NCBI RefSeq assembly: GCF_907164915.1
Contig: NC_061862.1
Location: forward strand, 121,919,533-121,983,532
Source: Impatiens glandulifera
Taxonomy: Eukaryota; Streptophyta; Magnoliopsida; Ericales; Balsaminaceae
Reading direction: 5' to 3'
DNA: 64,000 bases
Shown: positions 1 to 10,390 of the stretch, piece by piece
Position numbering within the stretch: the first letter of the stretch is position 1
Layout of the letters: every line of letters begins with the position of its first letter
The notes under the pieces: generated by a model
Seen by the model: only the letters and a program-made list of their open reading frames with translations
What the model was told of the DNA's origin: nothing
Databases searched by the model: none
Made by a program: the position numbers and the translations under genes

Positions 1-59
1 TTTTCCCAAAGGTTTGGTGAACAAGTGATCATTCTTCGGCTTTTTGTTCCTCTTTTCGC

Positions 60-520
60 CAAATGTTATTGAAGGAGGAGTCTTGAGTTCTTTTAGATCC
101 TCCTCTTCCTTCTCTTGCTTATTCTTCTTCTTCTTCTCTTACTTCTTCTCCTTCTCTTGCTTCTTCTCCTCCTTCTCATGCCTCTCCTTCTCCTCCTCAT
201 CCTTCTCATACTGCTGCTTCATCTTCTACTTCTCTTGCTTCTTCTCCTCCTTCTCATGCTTCGCATGCTTCTCATTCTCCTTTATTCTTAAATTGATCCT
301 CTCATTCTGTCGCACAAATTGGTTGAGCACCATTTCATTCTCTACCTCCTCCTTATCATTCTCTACCTTCTCCTCATCCTCCTTTTCATTCTCATTCTCT
401 ACCTTCTCATGCTCCTCATTCTCCTTCTTCTTTTGTATCTTCTCCTCATTCATCTCATTCTCCTACAATTTCTTCTCATTCTATTCCTACACAATGGAAA
501 AAATTCAAGTCAAATACAAT
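60..520. repeat. pyrimidine-rich (CTT/CTC)n low-complexity tract
   Basis: The plus strand is almost purely C and T, in irregular TTCTCATTCTCC and CTTCTTCTCC units. The minus strand therefore reads as a Glu/Lys/Asn-rich, charged, helix-forming peptide (about 75 residues at 226-453). I see no conserved domain. It may be the charged tail of the DUF1985-type relic that lies further right on the minus strand, or simply an expanded microsatellite. Confidence 0.7.
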
Positions 521-529
521 ATTGCTTCG

Positions 530-760
530 CATCATGTCACACGACCATACCATTTATAATGAACAATTACATGACTTCAATGGTATAGTCGCATCACAAG
601 AATGACTTCGTGTCACAAGCATGACTTCGCATCACGAGCATGACTTCTCGTGACACGGACATACCATTTATAATGAACAATTTCATGACTTCAATGGTAT
701 GGTCACATCACGAGCATGACGTTGCGTCATAAGTATGGCTTCTCATGACGCAACCCATAA
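530..760. repeat. imperfect direct repeats (CATACCATTTATAATGAACAA / GCATGACTTCG)
   Basis: A block starting 'cataccatttataatgaac' occurs at about 547 and again at 660, each followed by 'atgacttcaatggtat'. Between and after them are short units built on 'tcacgagcatgacttc'. The same CGTGACGCGA-like words recur at 2470-2960 and 3395-3415, so they may belong to one decayed element spanning 1-3.4 kb. Confidence 0.6.
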
Positions 761-899
761 AACAACTTTAACTTCACTTGTAGTTTGGATAATAATATGG
801 ACACTTGGTTGGCCATCTGGTTGACCATATTATTAACCATCTAGTTCAACTAAAAAAAGGTGATTGTCTTGAATCTCTTTGATGAGAATTATTTCTCTT

Positions 900-2220
900 T
901 TAATCTATGACATCCTCCTTCAGCTCATCATATTTACATCCAACCGGAGGAGGTGGTGGACGTGCAGGTGCAGGTGTTGACGTCGCGATGGGGACAAAAG
1001 ATGTTGTTGTATTATGGGAACTAGGGGAGGAGTAAGTAGTATCCTTTTGGAAGGTTTAGAAGTAAGTAATTTTCTCCTCTTGGAAGGTTTGGGAGTAGTA
1101 TTTATATCATCTTCAGGTTTTCTCTTTCTCTTGGAAGATTTGGGAGCAGGGTTGGGAATAATATCTACATCATCTTCATCTTCAGGCTTTCTCTTCTTAC
1201 CCCCATCTATAAGTCCCTCAAACAAATCATCAAAAGAATTGTATGTTTCTTCAAAGTCCACCCCAATGTACAAGATATTCTCCACTTCAGACTCTTCCAT
1301 CTTAGTCACCACCTTACCCTGAAGGGCAATCATTATCTCTGGAATGGAGTTCTTCCTACTGGATTTATAAAGTACTATCATTGGGAATAAAAGCTCATGA
1401 AGCTCATTCCTTGTGGCTAATTTAGGGACAAATGTTTAAATGATCTCATAGGTCCATACTTGGAAGGCTAGTGTGAACCCATCTACGTTATAAGTAAAAG
1501 AATTAATATTCCCTGTTGCCTTATTCTTCCCTTGTGCCTACTTCTTCTTGGTCAAATATATGGACATGTGGTGTTTCATGTCCTTGTTAATACCCTTTAA
1601 GGTGGCTCTAAAAGACACATTTCCCCATAGAAGTCAGAGGCTTCAACGTCCTTCACCATGCGAAGGATTTTGATACTTACAATCCTCCTTGGGTCAAATG
1701 CAAAGAGATACTGAAAAATTATGCATACCAGCCCCATCTTCCATGAAACTTTCTTATCAGAGCATGAAAGAAAAGATGACTCAAAGTCAACAATTTTAAC
1801 AGTCATATTCCTGTCTAAATACTTAACCAATAAAGTGGACAAGCTCGACATTCTTCATCTTCATTCACCATAGGGCATATGTCGAAGTTAAGGCCTATCA
1901 TCATGGCATACTCTTCAATGCCAAAGGACACCTCCTCTCTGTTCACCATGAACATCATCTACTTCGAATTTGAGCTTTTTTTCCTAAACAATATTTGATG
2001 TACTATTGTTCCTTATAACAACACGTCCAAGGCTCTAAATAAATATTGGAATTGGGTATTTAGAGCCCTCTCCATAAGATCGATATTATCAAACTTGTTA
2101 ACAATCTTGGTGAGGCTAAGGGCGGCTTTCCAAGAAACCCTGCCAAGAAACTTAGGAATGGTGGTTGATGCCTCTTCAAAAGGAACAACAAGTATGTTAG
2201 AATGAATAAATGAAAGAACC
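900..2220 (-). pseudogene. decayed DUF1985-domain transposon-associated gene
   Basis: Read on the minus strand, about 2220-1850 gives a broken open region containing VHQILFRKKS and then REEVSFGIEEYAMMIGLNF. This matches the DUF1985 signature (a short beta turn, then 'FG..E(Y/F)A..(T/I)GL'). After a frameshift near 1855, an 84-codon stretch (1597-1851) continues the domain with a KYLDRN...FESSFLSC segment and a FAFDPRRIVSIKILR segment. Further downstream, 920-1381 encodes a basic, proline-rich tail with KKRKPEDEDD and SKRKRKPEDD clusters that look like nuclear localisation signals. DUF1985 proteins are usually cargo or ORFs of plant DNA transposons, often fused to a Ulp1-type protease. No Ulp1 domain is visible. 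In-frame stops and at least one frameshift make it non-functional. Confidence 0.65.
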
Positions 2221-2489
2221 TAAACGGTCGTGTGACAAGACAAATTTTGGTTAAACCCTAAACTCATACTCACTTGAATAATGAAGACGAGGAAGGAACG
2301 ACGAGCCGAATGAGTTGAGTCGAGGCAGTAGTGAAGATGAGTAGCGACTAGAGAGACGAGACGAAGAGACGAAGAGATATGAAATATTATAACTTAAGGG
2401 ACACATCATGAAGGACTTGTAAATAGAGTTTTGCGTGTGCTGAAACGCGCGCCTTTTCACCTTCCATGCCTCGCGTGACACGACCAATT

Positions 2490-2985
2490 ATCTCGTGATG
2501 AAATCGCATCATGGTTCCATGAAACATACTTTGATAACATGGTTCCCGACTTTTAATTCAGTTATCTCGCATGGTTGGAATCCATCTAACTTCTGGATCA
2601 TTTGTAGCTTCCATCTAAAATCAACATTATATATAACAAAAGAACATTTATAAAAAACATCTTTTTTCATTAATAGATTAATATAGAAAGAGCTCAACTC
2701 ACAGAGGTAGCTGCATCATGGTGAGGCGACCGCATCCAACCTCTAATAAGAAAAACGTTGTTTTTCTATGAAACATACTTTGATACCTTCGTGATGCGAC
2801 TACGTCATGGTTTTATGAAACATACTCTGATACACGCGTGACGCGACCACGTCATGTTTCCATTAAACATACTCTGATACTCTTATGATGCGACTGCGTC
2901 ATGGTTCCATGAAACATACTTTGATACTCTCGTGTGACACGATTGCGTCATGGTACCATGAAACATACTTTAATACTTGACCAAC
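2490..2985. repeat. tandem ~58-bp repeat (GCGTCATGGTTCCATGAAACATAC type)
   Basis: At least five imperfect copies carry the core 'catgaaacatactttgata' preceded by 'gatgcgac(t/c)(g/a)cgtcatg'. They occur near 2510, 2768, 2815, 2875 and 2945. The last four are nearly contiguous with a spacing of about 58 bp; the first is separated by unrelated sequence. Nothing in them codes for protein. Confidence 0.65.
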
Positions 2986-3539
2986 TAAGAACATCAAATA
3001 TAATACCAAAAATGTCATTAATAAACCATGTTGAAGCTCAACCAACAAAGCAAACAAAAACATACATATACATATATGAATTCCTTGTCTACAAGAAACC
3101 AATAGAGGCACATATGACACCAAAGACTCCATCGCTCACTGGATCTGGGAAGTTTGACAAAATGAGCACCAAAGACTCCATCGTTCATGGTTGTCTTTGC
3201 CGTTGTGTGTCGTTTTATCCGTCATTGTGTTCGCCGCTTAGGGTTTAGAGAGAAATGGGAGAAGATCGAGAAGAGAGAACGGGGAAGAAGAGGGGAAGAA
3301 AAAAAATGAAAAAATGGGGGAAAATATAATAAATATTAAGGGCATTCTAGACATTTCACAGGCCACCTCTTCGTGTCAAAATAATGCATGCTTCGCGTGA
3401 CGCGAAAGGATATTTTAGACTTTGTACATACTGAATAAGTTATTTTTGCAAACTTTATCAGGCCTGGGTCATTTCCCAAAATGATCATTATTAGGTCATT
3501 TTATCAAATTTCCCAGTTAATTTATACTAATTAATTTAT

Positions 3540-3778
3540 CTCTCATTATTTAATTTATCTATTTTCTTTACAACTATGAAAAAGAAGAAGAAATCAAATA
3601 TATTAATATTTAATTAATAAATAAAAAAATAAAAATTAACTATGGTTTATTAATAGATGTTAAATGAACCTATTTTTTTTTATTGTACGTATGTTTAAAT
3701 GATCTTTTATTTGTACATACCTCTAAGGTGAGCTAGTTGTACAAGTACATACGTCTAAGTGAGCTCTTTCTTTAAATT
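3540..3778 (+). mobile_element. right-hand end of a long-TIR non-autonomous element (same family as 20632-21682)
   Basis: The words TATTAATATTTAATTAATAAAT, TTAACTATGG, TAAATGAACC, 'gtatgtttaaatgatctttta' and 'gttgtacaagtacatacgtct' occur here in the same order and orientation as in the right terminal region of the element ending at 21682. I do not see the matching left TIR, so this copy is a fragment or a heavily deleted element. Confidence 0.6.
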
Positions 3779-3944
3779 ATTTTTTCTATAATAAATTAAA
3801 TTTTTTATCTCCTTTTTTTCTTCACTCTTTCTTATCTCTTTTCCCAATAAAAATAACTTTAATATTAAAAATAATTTTTCAAAATAAATATCATAACTCA
3901 AAAATTAAAAATAATCTCTCATTAAACTATCATAATAATATTTT

Positions 3945-4612
3945 TGAATTGGGAGACCGGATGTTGGTGAAGCTGCAACCATAAAGGCAGCTCTTGGTCC
4001 AAAAGTTATTCCACAAACACTAACCCAAGTATTTCGGATCATTTCAAGTGCTAGAAATGATTGGAGAAGTAGCTTACAGGCTGGACATCAGAGCTAATGT
4101 CAGTATACACAATGTCTTCCATTTATCACAATTGAAGAACTTTTAAGGGATTCCTTCTGCCATTGTAAAAATCTCCCGTTTGGTGCACGAACTAATAGGA
4201 CAAGCAACATTGTAGGTGAACAGAACTTCACGACGTAAGGCAAAATGAAAAGACAACTGCTAATTTCTGTTTTCCGTTCTTCAGTTTTATGTTCTTCTAT
4301 CTTCTGTTTTATGTTATTCACAAAACCAAATTCTGTTAAAATTCCACAACCCTCTATTTAATAGTTGCAACTAAATACTCTTGTGAGTTTAGTTGTTATA
4401 TAAGTTGAACATTCTCCAATCACATAATGAAAATATTTTGTGAAAGTTTGACTTACATCTCAACTATATTCTCTAATTTTTTTTTGTCGTCTTGAACTCT
4501 CTACTATTAAGTACTAGTAGTATTTTTTCTCATCCCCGGTTCTTCTTATTTTTCTTCTAAACCATTGAATTTTTGTTCTCATAACTCTTCCACTACCCCA
4601 TGAACAAAAGTT
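3945..4612 (+). mobile_element. Ty3/gypsy fragment: integrase C-terminus plus partial LTR
   Basis: The stretch 3955-4230 aligns by eye with 9935-10215: a 'gttggtgaagctgcaaccat' block (VLVKLQP), then a region equivalent to VYRL...[15 protein letters not shown]. That is the C-terminal end of gypsy integrase, before the chromodomain. It is broken by stops and indels. From about 4255 it continues with sequence similar to 10470-10799 (TTCTGTTTT...GTTATATAAG...ATATTTTGTGAAAGTTTG), the LTR of the same family. About 200 bp present in the other copy (around 10240-10470, which includes the polypurine tract and the start of the LTR) is missing here. Confidence 0.65.
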
Positions 4613-4654
4613 TTTTTTTTTCGATCTTTGAGATCAGGAACTAGTAACCCTAAT

Positions 4655-5090
4655 TACATCCCACACCGGTGAAAAAAGGGTCGTTGCCGAGAGTACAATC
4701 TCTCGGTAATGACCATATATCTCTCAATAATGACATAATACCGAGAGTTTGAGTAACTCTCGGCATTTGTCGGTATTGCCACTCTCGGTAAATATAATTG
4801 AGTGTTTACCGAGAGATTTTGTAAATCTTCCAATTTAGATATTATAGAGAGAAACCGAGAGGTATTTGGAAAATCTCGGTTTTCTTGATAGGGGAAAAAT
4901 GAGGATTGTTTGGAAAACTCTCGGTTTTTCCCTTTCAAATAAACCCAAGAGATATTGGAAAACTATCAGTTTTCCCTTTCAAATAACCCGAAAGTTATTA
5001 GTAAAACTCTCAATTTTTCATTTTCAAGAAAAATTGAGAGATATTTAGAAAACTATCAGTTTTCCCTTTTCAAATAAACCCTAGAGTAAT
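4655..5090 (+). mobile_element. CACTA-like terminal region with subterminal ACCGAGAG/CTCTCGGT repeats
   Basis: It begins 'cacaccggtgaaaaaagggtc', a CACT(A)-type terminus, followed by many copies in both orientations of CTCTCGGT and ACCGAGAG. Dense short inverted subterminal repeats behind a CACT-G-GAAAA terminus are the hallmark of plant CACTA (En/Spm) transposons. The same arrangement and orientation recurs at 63736-64000. No transposase is seen, and the sequence passes into a gypsy relic at about 5090. Confidence 0.65.
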
Positions 5091-5094
5091 TAGG

Positions 5095-5875
5095 AAGGCT
5101 ATCTCATTTATAAGCAAGGCTATCGAACCGGGGAAGCTATCATCATTCACATACGAGAACGGTTGATAGCCTTGACTTTTGCTTTGGAGAAATGGAGATC
5201 TTATCTTAGGTATAAACAGTTCATTGAAAAGACAGATTATGAAGCATTCAAATACCTACTGAAATATAGAGTACAGACCCAAGTCCAAGAGAAATGATTT
5301 TACAAATTAGTGGTATACGATTTCGTGGTGCAATATGTGTAAGGTGTCCGTATATTACACTACTGTCCAAAAACAGATTAACGAAGCTTATGAAGATGAT
5401 CCCAAACTTAGTCAAAATTATTCAAAAAGTTCGTATAATTCTAACACTCACCTAGAATTTGTGTATGATGATAAGATGTTGAGGAAAAGGGACCGACTGG
5501 TAGTGGGGAAAAATAATGAGCTCAAAACCATTCTCATTGCATTAATACATTTGGGAGTGTATGGGGCATTCAAAAAAACTGGTCACCTAAATAACGATGC
5601 AGCTGTCTACTCCTAGCCCGGGATGTTGAAGAATATTAGAGAATTCGTTCAAACCTGTGAAGTGTGCCGAAAAACAAATCAGACAATTCAACATATAAAG
5701 GTATGCTACCGTAGCAATTCCCAATCGATTTTGGGAGTCGATTTCTATAGGGATCTTGCAAAAGTTACAAGGAAAAACTATTATATTTGTAATAGTAGAT
5801 AAGTTTTCCAAAATACTCATTTTATGAGTTTATAGCATCCCTTCACGGTCGGGATAGTTGCTGAAACATTCGTAG
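5095..5875 (+). pseudogene. Ty3/gypsy pol relic, part 1: RNase H and integrase N-terminus
   Basis: Conceptual translation across several frames gives LEKWRSYLRYKQFIEKTDYE (RNase H C-terminal segment), ..FKYLLKYRVQTQ..WFYKLVVYDF.., and then the integrase H2C2 zinc-binding region (HLGVYGAFKKT...PGMLKNIREFVQTCEVCRK) and ILGVDFYRDL at the start of the catalytic core. Multiple stops and frameshifts are present. The reading continues at 9455 after the 3.6-kb insertion: the last codons before the break (ETFVAS) join on to SKLNGMLTT. Confidence 0.75.
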
Positions 5876-5880
5876 CATCG
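5876..5880. repeat. target-site duplication (left), CATCG
   Basis: The five bases directly before the left LTR are CATCG. The five directly after the right LTR (9455-9459) are CATCA. Four of five match, and removing one copy plus the element rejoins the gypsy integrase reading. Confidence 0.7.
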
Positions 5881-6423
5881 TGATATTATGAAAACTATAC
5901 GTATACAATATAAAATCTAGGTTTGACAGTACCTTAGTAACTGCCGATAAGATGTGCCGATAAGATGAGAGATTAGAGGAGTAGAGAATGAGAATAATTG
6001 CAGATCTGCAATTGATAGGAAGAAGAGATTGAATTAGAAGAAGAGATTAGACGAGATGTAGAATGGAAATAGGAAGAGTTAATCAGGGTTACCTGAAGAG
6101 TCAATTCATCAGTCATAGTTTCGAATCCAGTTTAGCAAGTATTTAAGGCAGAATCATTCACCCCTTTACAGGACTCTCTAACTGCCTTTGCCAGCTGGCA
6201 AGACCAGCTGTTACTACCCTTCTGTTATAACTAATGCAATTACTCAACTGCTACAAGACCTTTCATATGTTGTGTAACAACTTATTCCAAACTAAAAGAC
6301 ATGCTGTGTGAATACAGCTTATTAACAACGAAATTACCGAAATTACCGAACCTGCCGACTTCGTTAACAATCCGTCGACTTATTAAGAGTTAGAAAACCT
6401 AACCCTAAGATCCTCTCGTAACA
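5881..6423 (-). repeat. 3' LTR of the young gypsy element
   Basis: It is 543 bp, TG...CA bounded, and nearly identical to 8917-9454. It carries 5 extra bases in a 'ccagctggcaagaccagctg' segment where the other copy has 'ccagctgaccagctg'. Confidence 0.93.
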
Positions 6424-7379
6424 TTAGCCTCCCCATCAACACTTGTTCGCCCACGAACAAGTTGATTGAAAGAAGCTGTGTCTCCCACCGTCAACACAAA
6501 TTGAGGATACTTTGTCATCAACCATGACTCTTCCTCCTCGCTAGCATCATCATCTGAAGCGTTAGACCACCTGATCAGGAATTGTCCCATACTGACTCCA
6601 TCCTTCCAAACAATTCTCTCATCTAGAATTGCCACTGGTTCCACAAGGCTGTCCTCTTGTAGGATAGGAATATGAGGATTGGCTACTGCATTTCCCCTCG
6701 TAACATTAGCCTCTTCAATATTTGTTCGACGAACAACACAATTAAAAGAAGAAGCCAACTTATTTCCAACAAACCAAAGTTTTGGAAATTCATGTTCCAA
6801 CCAAGATTCATTCTCCCCTGTAGATAATAAATGAAGGTTTAATTGACACTCCCAAGTATCTGGTGGCTCTTCAAACCACACAAATTGTTTCAAAATATCT
6901 CCCAATTGTAAGGCATAAGAACAATTGCAAAACTCCGCATCTGGTGGTTCTTCAAACCATAATAAGTAGTTGCATCTCATCCATGTTTTATACCATAAAA
7001 AGCAAGATCCAACATAAGGTCTCAAACTGACAGTCTGCGCTCCCTCTTTCAAACAAATTTGGTGATCATAGCTTCTATTAGGAGGTAAACCGGTTGGCTC
7101 TTGGAACAAATCGTTAAACTCATAAAGAAGATCTCTTATCTGATTCTCTATATCCGTCTCGGGTAATGAAGCCAGGAATGAAAACAATTCTGTATAATTA
7201 TCTTCTTGATGTATGATACTCAACATAGCCACCTTTGCTCCCTTTCTGATTGTAGTTCCCAAGGTTCGGCCTTCTAACATTTCCACTTCCTTGGTAGTAT
7301 GACCGTGTAAATTCACCATTCTTCCTGATTGTTGAAAGGACATTACCAATCCATTAAAATCCCAATTTAGATTACCCAA
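6405..7379 (-). pseudogene. gypsy pol remnant: protease end, RT start fused to chromodomain-like tail
   Basis: This 324-codon open frame follows the gag frame after a single TGA. It begins LSTLGNLNWDF (end of the protease region) and runs into the linker and start of reverse transcriptase (DLFQEPTGLPPNRSYDHQI...LRPY). It then leaves the expected RT sequence and passes through about 110 residues with a repeated (V/L)WFEEPPD peptide. It ends in a chromodomain-like region (VAILDERIVWK...FLIRWSNASDDDASEEEESW). The RT active site, RNase H and integrase core are absent, so a large in-frame deletion joined the 5' and 3' parts of pol. The last codons overlap the LTR. This start is only the first Met; the true frame continues from gag. 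Confidence 0.8.
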
Positions 7380-7388
7380 GGTTGACAG

Positions 7389-8888
7389 TCATTCGATCCC
7401 CAAAATGATATCATATTTTGGTATGGACATCAGTCTTGCATTAACAACAAAATCCTCACCCTGGGAAGACCATTTCAAACTCCTGCATTCACTGCTGGTT
7501 ATTAACTGATGCTCGTTCGCCACTGTTACAGTTAACGGTCTTGTAGGAGATGTGACAAACTCAGTACCTCGAATTGCCCTGGGATTCACAAAATTATGTG
7601 TGCTGCCTGAATCCACCAACACATATACAGTGTTCTTACCCACATTGCCTTTGATCTTCATTGTCTCAAATGTGGTAGCTCCTTCGAGGCTCACTGCCAA
7701 TGCCTCTACTGTTATTTCTTCTGTTTCTGTTCCGTCAATATCATCCACTTGACTTTCAGCTTCCATCACTTCAATACTCATAACTACAGGCCCAGACTTA
7801 CATCTATGCTCATATTCCCACCTTTCTTCACAATAGAAACATTGATTCTTCTTTCTTCGTTCATCCAAAGTTTTTTGGTCGATATTAAACCTTCGAGAAC
7901 TCTGATTAGTGACTGCTGGTTTCGACACTGCTCCATCATTAACAGCAGTAATAGAAGTACTCGTACCTGATCGATTATAGCCTCCCAAGTAGTTGCTTCT
8001 GCTGCCAAATGCAAGTTGCTTAGGATTGGGCAGTAGAGGACTCCCTTTATTTGCTAGATAGCCCCGGCGTACCAATGAATCACACACTGCCTCTTGCAAT
8101 TTAATATTTGTTCTCTCTTGCAGTTTAGCCATTCCCATAGCCTCCGATAATGATCCCGGTTTTTGAATTCTGATTGGATTTGCAATCTCCTCTTTCAATC
8201 CGTTTAAATAACCTTTAATCGAGTACTCTTCCGTAAGGTGTGGTAACTTGTAGATGACGTCCAAGTAATTTTTACCAAATTCCTTAACCGAAGCTGACTG
8301 TTTAAGATCTTTCCATTCGTCTAACGGATCATCAAATTCACTCGGACCAAACTCTTTTAGTACCAGCGCCTTTAACTCCTGCCAAGTCATAGCTCTTCCC
8401 GGTAACCTGTGTTGTAGATGAGAACTGAACCAACATCGGGCTCTTCCCTTTAAGTGTGCACAAGCATATTCTAATTTTGATTCTTCCAATGTGTGATCCA
8501 CCTGAAAGAACATTTCCACTTCATATATCCAGTCATCTACCTCCTCGCCATTAAATTTCGGGAAATCCATTTTTGATAGTCTCGTCGGTGGTTGATACAT
8601 ATAATCACGTGGTTCTCTTTCTTCAGGATGTTCACCTCGATATCTTCTTTCTTCACCACGTCTGCGATCAGGTTGGCGTCCACCTCCGTATTCACCTCCA
8701 CCTTCACCTCTCGGATCTGGATTATTGCTACTGGATGCTGAAGTTAGCCGTATAAGTGCATCGTTCATTGAAGTCATCATTGCCTCCATCCGATCGAAAC
8801 GATTTTCTTGCGCTTGTAAGCGTTCTTCCTGCGCCTGGCTACGGCTATGTATCTCATTCAGTTCTCCTTCCATTCGCGTTTTCACCAT
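7389..8888 (-). CDS. gag: gypsy gag with start of aspartic protease
   Basis: This open frame of 499 codons starts 16 bases beyond the primer site. Residues 1-60 form a charged coiled coil (QEERLQAQENRFDRMEAMM). An Arg/Glu/Gly-rich linker follows. The retrotransposon gag domain is at about 105-270 (PKFNGEEVDDWIYEVEMFF and LKGRARCWF are diagnostic). A zinc knuckle of form CX2CX4HX4C appears at CFYCEERWEYEHRC (about 345-360; the His spacing is loosened relative to the consensus). The aspartic protease motif DSGSTHNF is near residue 425. Gag forms the particle and binds RNA. The frame stops at TGA (7389-7391), directly after LGIE, where family members have Trp (GIEWL); a single TGG to TGA change explains it. 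Confidence 0.9.
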   Translation of the reverse strand: MVKTRMEGELNEIHSRSQAQEERLQAQENRFDRMEAMMTSMNDALIRLTSASSSNNPDPRGEGGGEYGGGRQPDRRRGEERRYRGEHPEEREPRDYMYQPPTRLSKMDFPKFNGEEVDDWIYEVEMFFQVDHTLEESKLEYACAHLKGRARCWFSSHLQHRLPGRAMTWQELKALVLKEFGPSEFDDPLDEWKDLKQSASVKEFGKNYLDVIYKLPHLTEEYSIKGYLNGLKEEIANPIRIQKPGSLSEAMGMAKLQERTNIKLQEAVCDSLVRRGYLANKGSPLLPNPKQLAFGSRSNYLGGYNRSGTSTSITAVNDGAVSKPAVTNQSSRRFNIDQKTLDERRKKNQCFYCEERWEYEHRCKSGPVVMSIEVMEAESQVDDIDGTETEEITVEALAVSLEGATTFETMKIKGNVGKNTVYVLVDSGSTHNFVNPRAIRGTEFVTSPTRPLTVTVANEHQLITSSECRSLKWSSQGEDFVVNARLMSIPKYDIILGIE

Positions 8889-8903
8889 AATGCCAAGAAA
8901 GTT

Positions 8904-8915
8904 GCTCTGATACCA
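8904..8915 (-). other. primer binding site (initiator tRNA-Met)
   Basis: TGGTATCAGAGC on the minus strand lies one base beyond the inner end of the 5' LTR. It is the standard site complementary to the 3' end of plant initiator Met-tRNA. Confidence 0.9.
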
Positions 8916-8916
8916 A

Positions 8917-9454
8917 TGATATTATGAAAACTATACGTATACAATATAAAATCTAGGTTTGACAGTACCTTAGTAACTGGCGATAAGATGTGCCGATAAG
9001 ATGAGAGATTAGAGGAGTAGAGAATGAGAATAATTGCAGATCTGCAATTGATAGGAAGAAGAGATTGAATTAGAAGAAGAGATTAGACGAGATGTAGAAT
9101 GGGAATAGGAAGAGTTAATCAGGGTTACCTGAAGAGTCAATTCATCAGTCATAGTTTCGAATCCAGTTTAGCAAGTATTTAAGGCAGAATCATTCACCCC
9201 TTTACAGGACTCTCTAACTGCCTTTGCCAGCTGACCAGCTGTTACTACCCTTCTGTTATAACTAATGCAATTACTCAACTGCTACAAGACCTTTCATATG
9301 CTGTGTAACAACTTATTCCAAACTAAAAGACATGCTGTGTGAATACAACTTATTAACAACGAAATTACCGAAATTACCGAACCTGCCGACTTCGTTAACA
9401 ATCCGTCGACTTATTAAGAGTTAGAAAACCTAACCCTAAGATCCTCTCGTAACA
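8917..9454 (-). repeat. 5' LTR of the young gypsy element
   Basis: It is 538 bp and TG...CA bounded. It is followed by CATCA, the right copy of the target-site duplication. Confidence 0.93.
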
Positions 9455-10240
9455 CATCATTTCAAAGCTCAATGGAATGCTAACAACCATCATCAACCAT
9501 AGGGACAATGTGTTTTTAGCACTTTCTGATGGAAATTCTTAAGGATACAAAGAGTTCAGCAAGCCTTGTCCACAGTCTATCACCAATAGATTGATGGCCA
9601 GGCCGAGATTGTCAACAAATGTCTGGTAACTTATTTTCGATGCATGCCCGACCAAACTCCACAAGTTTGGGTGTGTTGGTGGTTGTCTTTGGCCGAATGG
9701 TGGTACAACACTAATTTTCATATGGTCATACAAACAACTCCATTTGAAGCAGTATACGACTATCCTCCTCTGTCCGCAGACACCATATGTTGTGGGAGAT
9801 TTAAGAGTGGAGGAGGTGATATGTCATTGACAGCAAATGAGACCACACTTCAGCTGTTGAAGTTCCATTTATAATGAGACAAACTGTATTAACCAACTGC
9901 ATGACAAAAAGATAAAATAGCTCATTTTAGAGGTTGGAAGCTGGACATTGGTGAAGCTGCAGCCATATAGGAAACTCTCGGTCTAGAAGCTATTCCACAA
10001 ACTCTCACCCAAGTATTTTGTGCCCTTCCAAGTGAGGGAAAGATTGGGGGAAGTAGTCTATAGACTGAAACTCAAAGCTAATGCTTGGATACACAATGTC
10101 TTTCATGTATCCCAATTGAAGAACTTTCAAGGGATCCCTGCAGCTATTGTAGAAATTCCCAAGCTGAGTGCACGAACTAACATGAAATGCAACATTGTGG
10201 GTGAACGAGACTTTATGACGCAGGAAAAAAAAGACAACTG
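9455..10240 (+). pseudogene. Ty3/gypsy pol relic, part 2: integrase core and C-terminus
   Basis: It continues the relic interrupted at 5880. It reads SKLNGMLTTIINHRDNVFL (integrase DRD region), then IDGQAEIVNK (expected 'DGQTEVVNR' with the catalytic Glu), then WWLSLAEWWYNTNFH..TPFEAVY. A 74-codon open stretch at 10020-10244 gives [14 protein letters not shown] and [19 protein letters not shown], the C-terminal integrase segment. Stops and frameshifts throughout. Confidence 0.8.
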
Positions 10241-10390
10241 TTAATCAACTAGGAAGGGTACAAACAGAAGACAAGACATTAGAAGATGTTGAAGTGATAA
10301 GCATTCAATGACTTGGAGATGTTGCCAACATGGAGACAAACCAGGCCAAGATCTCTTTGTCGAGGACGACGAATATTTGAAGGGAGATAA

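Larger units (their letters stand above)
5881..9454 (-). mobile_element. young, internally deleted Ty3/gypsy chromovirus-type element
   Basis: This is a complete LTR-to-LTR insertion on the minus strand. The 3' LTR is 5881-6423, the polypurine tract GGGGAGGCTAA is 6424-6434, the internal region is 6424-8916, the initiator-Met primer site TGGTATCAGAGC is 8904-8915, and the 5' LTR is 8917-9454. The LTRs start TGTTACG and end ATATCA. By eye they differ by only about four substitutions and one 5-bp indel. Gag and part of the protease are well preserved. Most of reverse transcriptase, all of RNase H and the integrase core are missing, so it is non-autonomous. It sits inside the integrase of an older gypsy copy. 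Confidence 0.92.

Noticed and set aside
226..453. Glu/Lys-rich minus-strand frame as an independent gene
   Set aside because: Arises from a pyrimidine-rich microsatellite; no conserved sequence.
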